A stretch of DNA of 64,000 nucleotides, taken from positions 13,490,501 through 13,554,500 of the forward strand of contig JAMPIT010000484.1 in assembly GCA_026261815.1 (NCBI GenBank). Direction: 5' to 3'. The notes beneath the pieces are model-generated. The model searched no databases. It saw only the letters and a list, made by a program, of their open reading frames with translations, and had not been told where the DNA came from. The stretch is from Monarcha castaneiventris obscurior. Lineage: Eukaryota; Chordata; Aves; Passeriformes; Monarchidae. Position numbers and translations under genes: made by a program. Of this stretch, positions 37,619 through 47,948 are shown piece after piece (positions within the stretch are counted from its first letter, which is position 1; each line of letters begins with the position of its first letter).

Positions 37619-38458
37619 CTATTACAATACAATAAAATCAGTAAATGTATGGGCATAAAAAGACCAAACTGTAGGGTTTTCATACATTTTGCTATATTTT
37701 ATCTTTGATATGCTTTCAAACATTTTGCACTATGAAGTGTTTACTATGTTATATTACACGGAATTTTACCACAATGCAGATTTCCCCACACAATTTCATT
37801 GCAGTGGCAACAACTTTAGATTAAAAACCAAACAGTGATCCTGCACTTCATGTAACTCATTCATGAATATATAAATGCCCATGTCTGCATGTGCCATAAG
37901 GTTACAACAAGTAGGTCTAATAACAGGCACAAAAGCTCTGCATTTCTGCATACACAGAGAATATGCACCTATCCGAATCTTTTATTCTGCTTTGCAGTTC
38001 AGAAATGCTAATTACCTACACATCCTCCCTAAAATACTCATGAAATATCTGGTATATTCTTTAGAGGTGTGATCCAAGGATTTATTAGGATTAGTTGTGT
38101 TTACTTCATAAAACCACATGGAGTGATAATTTTTCATAGTACAGCTACACCACCTGAACAGAAACTTGAATGTTTGGTACAGGCACAGAGTTTACTGTAA
38201 AAGTCAGAAATTTGTATCACAGTTAATACTACTACTACTAATAATAATACATAATTAATACTAATAAATTATAATAACTTTATTGATACCCTGGAAAAAG
38301 CTCAAAACCAAATGAAATTGCAAAGGAACATCAGCTAAGCAATCCTATCTCAAATCCTTGCTGGTTAAATTAAGTAGCTTTGCATTTTGTAGAAGGTTAA
38401 GTGCAGCAGTTTTTAGCTGGGATAAAGCCTGAAAATACACATTTAACAAAATACTTGC
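37619..38458 (-). other. CACNA2D3 GC-AG intron (840 nt)
   Basis: The donor is T|GCAAGT at 38,458 reading leftwards and the acceptor is aatag before GTGATAAAG. GCAAGT fits the strong +3 to +6 consensus typical of functional GC donors. Contains the ACT/AAT simple repeat. Confidence 0.85.
38226..38275. repeat. Trinucleotide/AT-rich simple repeat
   Basis: ACT repeats followed by AAT repeats and a degenerate AT-rich extension. It lies in the short-intron part of CACNA2D3, just 5' (on plus) of the GC-donor exon. Confidence 0.8.
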
Positions 38459-38556
38459 ATTGGAGCAGGGGCTCTTTTCCTGTGAGGTAGCGTTTAATTG
38501 CTTCTAACTGAGTCATCTGCCGGTGCTCAGGGTGTAAGTCAGTGTTGCAGTAGGAC
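38459..38556 (-). CDS. CACNA2D3: CACNA2D3 internal exon ending at a GC splice donor
   Basis: This exon is 98 nt: one base completing Trp, 32 codons (SYCNTDLHPEHRQMTQLEAI, then KRYLTGKEPLLQ) and a final T. The acceptor is ttcacag. No GT donor keeps the frame. The sequence after the last T is GCAAGT, and joining there with the next exon's GT makes TGT (Cys), giving LLQCDKEL as in human. A GT six bases further on would create an immediate stop. The exon therefore uses a GC-AG intron. Relative to human, some surface residues differ (Gln-Met-Thr for His-Leu-Ser, Arg for Leu, Thr for Lys). Confidence 0.95.
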
Positions 38557-38708
38557 CTGTGAACACGTTGTCAAAGCAATAAAAAGTTATATCTACAAGC
38601 ACGATCTCTCTTTGTCTTTGAACATAAAGAATTGGGCTCTGCAAGCACAAACAATATGAAACTGAGAAGGGTAACAGACACTAATTTCATGCTTTATTTA
38701 AGGCTTAC

Positions 38709-38754
38709 CATTCATCTGCTAAAGATACATCGGGGTGTTCTAAATCATGTAAAC
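38709..38754 (-). CDS. CACNA2D3: CACNA2D3 small internal exon (46 nt)
   Basis: This short exon encodes LHDLEHPDVSLADE. It completes a Gly codon at its start and opens a Trp codon (TG|G) at its end. The acceptor is tgttacag and the donor AATG|GTAAGC. It is separated from the next exon by only 152 nt, the shortest intron in the window. It is too short to stand out by itself; the call rests on the exact family peptide and phase agreement on both sides. Confidence 0.95.
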
Positions 38755-40499
38755 CTGTAACAGGAATAATAATGGGTTATTTAGGGAGAAGTCTGGGTAA
38801 CAGATGGTTATTTGCATACACTCCATAACATAAACCCTTCTTGGAAAGTGCATTATTACCATAACGAAATAAATCACAGTAAACTATGTTCAAATACACT
38901 TTAGGGTCTAATAGACTGGCAAAACTAGTTTAATCAGATCTAAAACTGAAAAGGTAAGAAAAATATTTTGTGCTGATATGTTTAGCTTATATGAGTTACT
39001 CACATAATATATTTAAAGTTTAGAAGAAAATCTGAGCAAAGACAAATGCAAAATGGTAACAGTCTCCTGTTCATACTCCCTCATTCTCCTTGGCCAGTAA
39101 AGTTCTTTATGCTAAAATACACACTTCTCATTTCATGTGAGTTGTTCTCCTTCTCTAATAAAGAAAAAAATCATTAAGAACAATTCCCTCAAAACCTAAG
39201 CACACAGCCCATGAACACAAACAGCAATTTATGGGATCATTCAGAAAAGGTTTTTTGTACTAACAGGTTACACAAATGCCTGTAAATAAGAACTGTATCA
39301 TTAGTTATATAGCACAATAAAAATGTACTTTGGCAATTTTAAAAACTCTTAAAACACTTATCAATAGACAATAAGCAAATAGGGTTCAGCACGCAGCATC
39401 TGGGTTTAACCCCCCAGAGTACATAATGAACAAGGACAGAACAACAGTAACTAAGGCAGGCAGGGAAGCCAAAACAGGAATTAGAGCTGTGGTTCCTGGG
39501 GAGGACAGTGAGGTGAAGTGAGAGAGAATCAGTGAAGGTAAGAGTGGGAGAGAAGGAACTGTTAGTTATGGTTGTGTTAACATTTCTGGGGCTGCATCTG
39601 GGACTCAGACTGGCTGAGATGTGTGGCTGGATTAAAGGACACCGATGAGAGGTAAATTGAGAACAGTCTGGGGAGGGAGCAGCTCCAAGCCTCCTGTTGT
39701 GCCTCTTTTGTAGTTGCTGTGCAGGTAGTCAAACCTCAACGGACTTCTTTTTATACCTCTCCTGAGTACAAGAACATATTCATGTCCCAAAATACAGCTG
39801 AGGAACAAAGCCCTGAACAAATTAACTGTCTTAACATCACTGACAAAACAAGAAGAAGAACCAGAAATAGACACTTCAGCATAAAATCTGAAAGCATTCC
39901 TCTATTGAAACAGTTTTTGTTCAGCAGCTTCTAAAATTTTCAACCCTCCCTTCAACCTGCTGAAATGCCTCCACTCTTCCTTCATCTTCAGAAACCTTCT
40001 TTCCAAACAACTTTTTCACCACACACAGGTGACTCCTCCACTCATTTAGTTGAGGACTTAAGCAAAACCAAAGAACAGTTCATTCCCTGGAGACCTCTAC
40101 CACTGTTATAAATATGTAAATCCTTGTAGATAATGTACAAAACAGTTACAGCTCTGAAAGATTTCACAATGTATAGTCTGTGAGCAAGAACAATAGCCAT
40201 TACAATGTTCTTAGTGGTAACTTCAGTCAGAAAACACCACAAATAATTAGCATTGGCCATGAGTTGTTCTCTGGAACATTGAGAGAGGAGGATGGAAGAT
40301 GACCCCGTTTAAAGAAGACTCACAAACAGTCTGACTATGCTTAAAATCCTATGAAGAAAAAGGTTTTTAAAGAAAAAAGAAAAAAAAAAGAAAAGTCTAA
40401 TTCCCTTATGGAATCTGCAGACCAATGTACAAGCTTTAGGAACTACCAAATCAACAATAAAACTAGTGTGTAAGCCACATGAGAAGGTAGGTACCTTAC

Positions 40500-40567
40500 C
40501 TTCTTCTACAGTTACGTTCCCTCTGAAGAAGTATTTTCCATGTCCTCTAGAGAGAGCCACACCTAAA
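40500..40567 (-). CDS. CACNA2D3: CACNA2D3 internal exon with N-glycosylation sequon NVT
   Basis: This exon is 68 nt. It opens with T, completing the split Ser, and ends with G, starting a split Gly. It encodes LGVALSRGHGKYFFRGNVTV followed by EE. The acceptor is tgcacag and the donor GAAG|GTAAGG. The NVT sequon lies in a conserved ectodomain loop. Human has NVTI here and this window NVTV. The frame connects exactly with both neighbours. Confidence 0.96.
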
Positions 40568-41595
40568 CTGTGCAGAGAAATAAAGCAGACCTTGAAATCT
40601 GTGAGACAAACAACAGCAGACATTCAGAGCTATTTTCATTTTTAACGTTTCCAGCTCGTGTACTATGATTAACTTAAAACTGTTTGTTTCCAAACCCTCA
40701 CCAATTATATTTATTGTTCAATTAGTTGCTTCAATGATGTCTCAGTTCTGATGTGCCTGCAACAACTGGCTGTATTTATGTGTGTTTAGAGGTGCAGTAA
40801 ACCATTATTCCCTGGCAAACTAATAAATGAGCCCCTCTAAGCTCACTGCTGTTCACCCAGCATGAGATTTCTTCAGCTGAGCCTTGAACATATTCATGGC
40901 CTTACAATGAAGGAGATATTTTTTTGTAAATCAGACTAAGCTATTTTGAAACTACAGAAATGTGGGAATTGATGGAGCTACTGAGAGGAAAAGAATTTCG
41001 AATGTGACAACAGCATCGTGACTCCTCCTGGACTAATTTTTTCTGCATTTTATATTTTTAGCTAGTATAGCTCTTTTGTATTGACTTCAGCTTCATAAAT
41101 TCTCAACAGCTTTACACTGTTTTGGTCTGGTCTTCAGTCTACCATTTAAAACATCCAAGTTTAATGAAGTGGCTGGGGATCCCATGCCTCTTGCAATTGA
41201 ACAAAAACCTGGAATACCTTCTGGCATTCATTCATTCATTGAAGGGGATTATCTTGGGCTAGGAATCTGCCAGTAATCAGCAGGACTGCAAATACCCCGG
41301 CTGATATTTGAAGTACATGTAGAGGCACCAAATTCAAGAGCACACAAGCTGCAATTGACAGCTCAGTCTGGGAAAGGGCTGAACACTAAACATCTTTGGC
41401 ACTACAGTGTATATTTTAATAAATGGTGCCCCTGCATTTGTCCTAAAACTGTACAACAACCCAAAACTAGATACATACCATGTTGGAAAAAACAGAACTG
41501 TTTTCCCAACCATATTTCTGTCCTTAGCACTATAACTGGCACTACGTGCATGTATGTAGCCCCATTTCTGTTTTCTTACTAGTGCAAGAGTGCCA

Positions 41596-41604
41596 GTGCC
41601 AAAG

Positions 41605-41636
<32 letters not shown>

Positions 41637-41692
41637 GAAATACAAACGGCAACTACAAAAAACTCCACAAAATAAAAACCAAACTAACAACC
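41596..41692. repeat. A/C-rich low-complexity tract
   Basis: AAAAC and AAAC repeats grade into a mixed A/C sequence on the plus strand. It has the same polarity as the tracts near 31.6 and 52.5 kb. Confidence 0.8.
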
Positions 41693-42446
41693 CACTGAGT
41701 ATTACCACCCCTGACTAAATTTTAACATGCATTAGAGGTCAGAGAAACGTGCCTATAGTTTCTCTGTGTGGTAATGTAGCTCAAGTTATGTGAAACTGTT
41801 CCATTGAAGAAAATTTCAGTTGAGTATCGCAACTGCCAAACTCCTGCCTTAAGTGCAAGGTACAGTTAGTGGATTATTTCTAGTTCAAATATGAGCATTT
41901 TAAAAAGTGACTACCTGTTTTTCTTTTCCTTTCTATTTTTTTTTCTCCTAAAATGCATGCCAAAATTGCCGACTTACTCGGTTTTAGTTATAGAAATACA
42001 CCGAAGGTAGTTCAGAGAAAGAAAACATCCAAACCTCAAATTGGAAGTGAAATACTATCTCATTCTACATTACATTCTTGTTGTGGGAAGAAAAAAATAA
42101 AATAGGGCTCAAGATGTAGTTACTTAAATGGATTATAGTATTTATAGCTCTCCAAGTACTTGCGAAAGCCTTTCGTTCAATGTAAACCTCAACTGAATAT
42201 TTTTTCAATGAAACGTAAGCCATGACAAACACTGTGAGTTTGCCTGTGTGAGCTTGCACAAACTTTCCATCCCTGGAAAAGCTGAAAGGAATGCTGGTAG
42301 GCTCCGATTCCTTGCTATTTTCAGCATTGTCCAGGGATATTTCATTGTCAGCTTTTGCTGATGAGCTTTTAATGAGTTCACAAGCTCTGTATAAGCACAA
42401 ATCCAACGAGTCGGATGAAACGTCCATTTATTATGGCGGGCTCTAC

Positions 42447-42508
42447 CTGAATGGAGTACCCTTGATGTCTGTATAATAGTAGTCATTTGTCATCACCAGT
42501 ACCCGCTT
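42447..42508 (-). CDS. CACNA2D3: CACNA2D3 internal exon with DYYYTDIKGTPF motif
   Basis: This exon is 62 nt: 20 codons plus AG, so a Ser codon is split (AG|T). The encoded peptide is KRVLVMTNDYYYTDIKGTPF. The acceptor is gaatctag and the donor TTCAG|GTAGAG. The strand VLVMTNDYYYTDIKGTPFSLGVAL spans into the next exon and is the signature end of the first Cache module in this family. It is identical to human as I recall it. Confidence 0.96.
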
Positions 42509-42740
42509 CTAGATTCAGAACAAGAAAGTCAGAAAGGCAGAGGGGAAGAAGTTAGTTTGCTATAGGAAATGTAGAAAAGATCAAGTGGTCAGTCACTGAC
42601 AAAATTAGAAGCAGTGTTTACATTCAGTGAGTGAAAAAATATATACTGCAGGGAACCATATTTTTTGCAAGCTTAAAAATAATTTTCAAAATTATCTGCT
42701 TGCTTTATATTTGGTTGGAATAATATTTTAGACATCGTAC

Positions 42741-42812
42741 CCCTTTGTCCACTGTCTTCTTCACTTCCATGGAGAATTTTCCTGTTTTCCGGTTCACCAT
42801 TGCATTTCGGAG
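42741..42812 (-). CDS. CACNA2D3: CACNA2D3 internal exon, basic amphipathic segment
   Basis: This exon has 24 codons in phase 0: LRNAMVNRKTGKFSM, then EVKKTVDKG. The acceptor is atttcag and the donor GGG|GTACGA, a weak match to the usual GTAAGT. The segment continues the Cache-like core of alpha-2/delta-3. It is separated from the next exon by only 232 nt. The peptide matches remembered human CACNA2D3 throughout. The two longer open frames on the same strand just downstream are shadows, not additional coding sequence. Confidence 0.95.
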
Positions 42813-45800
42813 CTGAAATGAAGGAAACGTGTGTCAATTCCTTTATTTGCATTTTCTGTAATCCTTTTAACTCTGAGCTCACCAGTACACTCATTTGGCC
42901 TAAGCAGTACTCAATTTTCTTAATTTCTTCGTTTTCCATAGTTCTACTGCAAACTCAAGAACTCACTCACAGATTTTATTTGTTTCTGTGTAGGCCAAGG
43001 CTCCTGCTATTTTTAGCAGGTTATAAACTATTATAAGCTAAGGTACATAAGATAGGAGCTCTCAGCATCTTTTAGAGTAAAATAGTTTTATGTGTAGTAA
43101 TCTGGTTTTCATTTGGGATGAATAGTGTAACTGACTACTATTCTGCAGTTCCTGCCTGGGAAGGCAAGGACTAGATTCCCAGCTGGATTTAGCTGGTTAG
43201 ACCAGGTCCCAGTGTTTAAATACATTAACTATGACCCAAATAATAAGAAAGAAAAAAAAAGGAGAAAACTCCACTTATCCTACACTATTTATTCGCTTAA
43301 GAATCTACATTGGGCTGCATCCTTAACAAGCACCAGAATCTTCATCCTAACTGCATCAAAACTTAACACTAGCCCACAAAAACCAGAATGACAGCCCATT
43401 TGATCAGTAACATGATTTGGTGGAAACACACAGCTACAGTGCTCTGCGATTCTCTCTGGTTGTCCATTGGTGTCCAGGCATCCTTTGCAAGGTAATAAAT
43501 TTTAGCTCTGTAGTGGATGCCCTAGGTCAGTCACAGCTTTAACAATTGGCCTGGACCTCTCCCTCTCAGAGTCTTCCAAAAGACATTTTAAATCCCCTTC
43601 AAAAACATGTTTCATTGCTTTATAAGCCAAAAATTCAGAGAAGCTAGGGAAAACAGAAAACAAATGGAAAAGGGTTCATACACAATGATTTACCTTCTTC
43701 TCTGCAAGTTAAATCTGTTACTTTTTAGATCACCACAAACACTTTTTTCTCTGCATGAGGTACACGCTCCCAAACCTGGCAGCTGAAAAGTCCCTGGCCC
43801 ATCATCCCTAAAAACTCTTCCCTTAGCACACCTTGCTGCTCCCTAGGAAGTAGAGCCTTCCTCCCAAAGGACACACAACCTCTCTCTTAGGTGAACGTGC
43901 CATGATGACAAAAAGGAGTTAAAAACCCAAAAACCATCCCCCAGGTCTGTGAGGCAAAATGACCAGAAGTGTCCCCGAGGATGAGGACTGGCCACCCCAG
44001 CACAGCTGGTCTGAGGGCAGGCTCTCCGGGCTGAAACTGAAGAAAGACAAGACATGTTTATCAAGAAATCCTTCGTCTTAGGGTTTTGAATTTGCCTATT
44101 TATCAATTCAGGACTTCAGGGAAGAAATAAAAAAAGTTGCTGTTTAACAGTTACACCACCCATAAATGGAAATATTTCATTTGAACACTCTTAGATTTAC
44201 TAATGGAAGAGCTGAGTTATTTTGCTTGTTGTGGGGAGAAGTACCTATAGATCTTTTGAAGCTGTAATCCTCATTACAGTTTGAAAAGTCTACTACTACT
44301 AATCAATGCAGCATTTAAAATGCAGGAAAATATTGACAAAATGAGCATTTTTATGCCTCTACTATTGCTTATCTATCTGAACACAATTTTGAACATCATG
44401 TTCTTGCTGAATAAATATCTCTTGTTCTACAGTGCCTTATGCCAGATTGAGCAATTCAGTCGAGGTTTAATGAGAATTAGTGAAGACAGACATATCAATG
44501 CACTCTGCAGGCTTCCTGAGTTAGTATGGAGGGAAAAGAGAATGACCAAACTTGCCAGTGAAATATCTGGTTTTATTCTCACAAACAAGTTGAGCATGGC
44601 TGACCTATCAAAAACTGCAAACTTTGCAGGTCTTTAAATTTAATTCTAAGGCATCTAGATTTGAATTAACAGTCTTACTCTTCTGTCAGTGAGTGTAAAA
44701 GAATAATTTTTAGCTGGAGGCGTATATAAAATAAAGCATATATTTTACTGTAGATTTTTTTTTTAACAATACATAATAGGCAATTCTGGAAATAGTTTCC
44801 TATTTTAAGTTTTGTGGTTTTGGACTTGGAGAGCTGGTCTTAATTAACCATCTACTTTCTAACATTTACAGAAAAGTTCCATTTATCTTTAACATGGTTT
44901 TCATTTTTCTCCTATTGGTGCCTGCAGTTGTCTAAGACCCATTCCTCCCACAAGCCTCAGGCAAGTCATAGATTTACTAAAAGGATCTCCAAATTCTCAG
45001 TAGTGTTTAAGATCAAGTCTGCATGTAGGATTTAGAGTTTTACTCTTTTTTTTTTCCTGCTTGCTGTAATTGCATTTCTTGGCTTTGTAATCCGGTTTCT
45101 CAGCTCTTCTGCAGTTTCATCTCCCTCCTCAAATGCATAAAATAAGTACTGCCTCAGTTGGCTTCAAGCCCCAAAACATTCATTCATGGTTTTTTTTTTT
45201 TATTTGGGAAAAAAAAAATTATTTCATTCAGCTAGAAATTATAGTAGAAGAATTTTAAGTAAGTTAATGAGAAAAAGGTTTCTATCCAAATTGAAACTTC
45301 TCCTCTTTGGTACTGTGTATTTGCAAACCTTGCTGGAAGACACTGTTAACTTAACAAGCTCATGCTAAAATTTCTGTTTCTAATAAAATGTCTTAACAGC
45401 AAGATAGCAGGTATTGTTAACCTGGAAAATGAGCTGATATATTTATGACAACAATATTTCATGGTGAAAAAAATTCTAACCTTAGTTTGGCCACCTTTTC
45501 CTTATTGGATCACTGGAGAAAACCCATGTCTTCACCTTTCAGAGTAATAAGCATTATTGCTCCTTCAACAAAATATCTTACAATCAATTCCTAACAACTC
45601 AGTTTCACTGCTGTAGTATGAGATCATTCTATATTCTTGGAAAACTATGTAACCATTAAATTAATGTGGCAAAAAGTTAGAAAATGTCTTAATCAGCTTC
45701 TACATAAGTGTTTCATGGGAGAAAAATATACCAGTAGTAGTCTATGTTATTAAAAGCAGCTATATGAATACATTAATTCTTTCCCTCTGCAGTTGAATAA

Positions 45801-47864
45801 ACAATGCTTTACTACCCCAGCTTGGAAAAAATCAAGAACATCAGATCCAAGGCCTTGGGTGAAGCAGAGCCACATGTAGCTTGTTTCCATGTTACAGCTA
45901 AAAATTCATTTTTAAGAAACATATTTTACAGGTGAAAGGCAAAGATTCAGAAGTAATGTATGTATATATTTTTCATCAAAATGTGAAATAAAAATTTTGC
46001 ACCCTTCAGAGAGACAAAACTCAATTTTCAGAAAAAGTGATGGAGCTTAAGGTTGTCAGTCAAAGGCAGTACTTAGAGAGAGCTGAATCTGGACTTTCAT
46101 GTGTACTCAGATAGAATCTCAATTATAAATAAAACTTGATTTTCAATGTCACCGAAATAGCTCAATGTTTCACTATCTATCTGTTCTGTTTCACTGAACT
46201 TCTACTAAGATATGATTAAAAACGAGGGATTAAAAATGTGAAAATTAAACAGAGAAAATAATGGAAGAAATATAAAGAAAAAAAGAAGACAAATCAAACA
46301 GAAATAACAAGAATGAAATAATGAAGGTTTAAAATCTGTGTGTAAGCACAGCAATAACACTTGAAAGGACAAGAGGAAATTTTAAAAGGTCATTAGCAGA
46401 GAAACTGGTTGAGTAATACTGATCAAAGATAAGAGGAAAAGCAGGGTATAAAACATGAGGCCAAGGAGATTGCCAAGACTGCAGAAGGCTGCTACAATAG
46501 ATGAAAATCTTATGAGGAAACCTTAAATAGTGTGTGCATAGAAAATGACACAAAGCTATAAAAACATTGAAAAAGTTTGTGTGTGCACTCCAACAGAAAA
46601 CTTCAACTTAGGAAGTGAAATGGCCTCGGAGGAGAGGCCGAGGACAATCTATCACCTGGTGAAACAGACGTTGCTTAAAACGTAGATGAACTGTTTCACT
46701 ATTCACAAAGGGGGTGGAGAGAGAGTGGAATGCAAGATATATATTTTGTAAGGGAGAAAGAAAATATAGACTTATGTCAGAGCAGGGATCAAGAAATTAG
46801 GACATCTGAAGACTGACAAGACTCCAGGGGCTGCTGTACGTGATCCATCCCAGATTTCGGAAAGACATGACAAAGTAAATATGGGAACCTTCAGTGGATG
46901 TATTCAAACCTCTCTGGAAAAGTAGAGGTACGAGGGACTTGAGAGAAGCTAACACAGGACTGATATTTGAGAAGGGATCGAGGAGACATCTATGAAAAAT
47001 ACAGACATGCAGTCGTGACTTTGGCAGGAGGGACCTTATGGGAAAAACTAAATTACGGGACAGAAAGGCGAACACCTGGAAAGTTACGATTTAATTAGGG
47101 ACAGTCAGCACAGATTCACACAAAACGAATCATGCCTAACAAATCAGATTTATTGAGGAAGTGACAGAAAGAACAGGCAAAGGTTAAGCCATGGACATAA
47201 GGAAAGCTTTTGATACAGTACTGCAAAAAAGGCTAAGCCTGAAAGGTAAGAAAGAATAAGATAAAGAGTGAACTACAGAGTAGGTGGAGCACTGAAAAAT
47301 GAGGTTAATGGAAAGCATTGTGTGATAGACACAGAACTCATGCTCCTGCAGCTACCCATGTGTCTGAAATTAGAGTTCAGAGTGAAACACTGCTCTGCAC
47401 ACAGGTCAAAGAATCCAATTTTGTTTATTCATTTTTTGATTTTGTACATTAAGTAAAACATCTCCCATTACTTCCATTAAGGAAAGAAGGATCTCATGGA
47501 AAGAAGTTCAGCTCATTGCTGAGTTTCAGCAGTTGTCTGGGCCAGCCCTAAGGAGACATTCTATTCCTGTTTCTGGGGCTATATTTGCTATCCAGCACAA
47601 ATACACAATGGGATGCATGGAGACTGCAAGGGTGATGAGTTTTACCAAAAATACAAAGAGTCTGTGTTTGTGGTATATGCATATGTAAGGAAGAAGCAAT
47701 GCAAAACAGTTATAAAATTCTGAATGAAATAAAAGGGGCTATTGTCCCTCCCTTCCTGAGAGCAGTCAGGTGGCCTCTCTAATGACTACTTAAACAGTTT
47801 CCAGGTACAGTAGTGGGATGCAACAATGTCTTCTGACAGGGTTTTAAAATGACACATCACTTAC
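42813..47864 (-). other. CACNA2D3 intron with a CR1 fragment
   Basis: GTAAGT ... tttcag intron of about 5 kb. Apart from the CR1 piece near 47 kb it holds AT-rich sequence. An open frame at 44,281-44,637 on plus starts with TTG and resembles nothing I know. Confidence 0.85.
46780..47240 (+). mobile_element. CR1-family LINE fragment, reverse-transcriptase region, decayed
   Basis: The stretch follows CR1 open reading frame 2 in order: a 'fork' region with AGAGAAGCTAACACAGGACTGATATTTGAGAAGGG (the AxVxPIFKKG-type motif of the reverse transcriptase). Further on are CAGCACAGATTCAC...AATCATGCCTAACAAATC and ACATAAGGAAAGCTTTTGATAC (the DxxKAFD motif). Stops and frameshifts are abundant, so it is non-functional. 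It may begin as early as 46,620, where alignment becomes unclear. Confidence 0.75.
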
Positions 47865-47948
47865 CACATCATCTCTGTCTTCCCACTCAACCTCAGAAAG
47901 ATCCACACTACTGTAGTTGGGCTTTCTTCGTTTCTTGCCCTCTTCATA
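47865..47948 (-). CDS. CACNA2D3: CACNA2D3 internal exon, charged loop
   Basis: This exon has 28 codons in phase 0 beginning YEEGKKRRKPNYSSVDLSEV and ending in an acidic EDRDDV. The acceptor is tatcccag and the donor GTG|GTAAGT. It encodes a highly charged, probably surface-exposed loop of the alpha-2/delta-3 ectodomain: a basic KKRRK patch, an N-Y-S glycosylation sequon, then an acidic stretch. The encoded peptide is identical to my recollection of human CACNA2D3, so it is strongly conserved despite looking like a disordered loop. The reading frame runs open into the intron for a few codons beyond the donor, which is not coding. Confidence 0.97.

Larger units (their letters stand above)
38755..42446 (-). 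other. Two CACNA2D3 introns (38,755-40,499 and 40,568-42,446)
   Basis: Donors are GTAAGG and GTAGAG; acceptors are ttacag and gcacag. The first contains a moderately G-rich purine segment around 39,480-39,560. The second contains the A/C-rich tract at 41.6 kb. No further genes are seen. Confidence 0.85.

Noticed and set aside
39395..39720. Possible endogenous-retrovirus LTR (GGTTTAACCCCCC ... GAGAGAATCAG)
   Set aside because: Only scattered words recall passerine LTRs. No TATA/polyadenylation layout or ends could be placed.
44281..44637. 118-codon plus-strand open frame with a hydrophobic N-terminus
   Set aside because: It starts with TTG, shows no family motif, and AT-rich DNA easily encodes Leu/Ile/Phe-rich stretches. 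No splice or promoter support.
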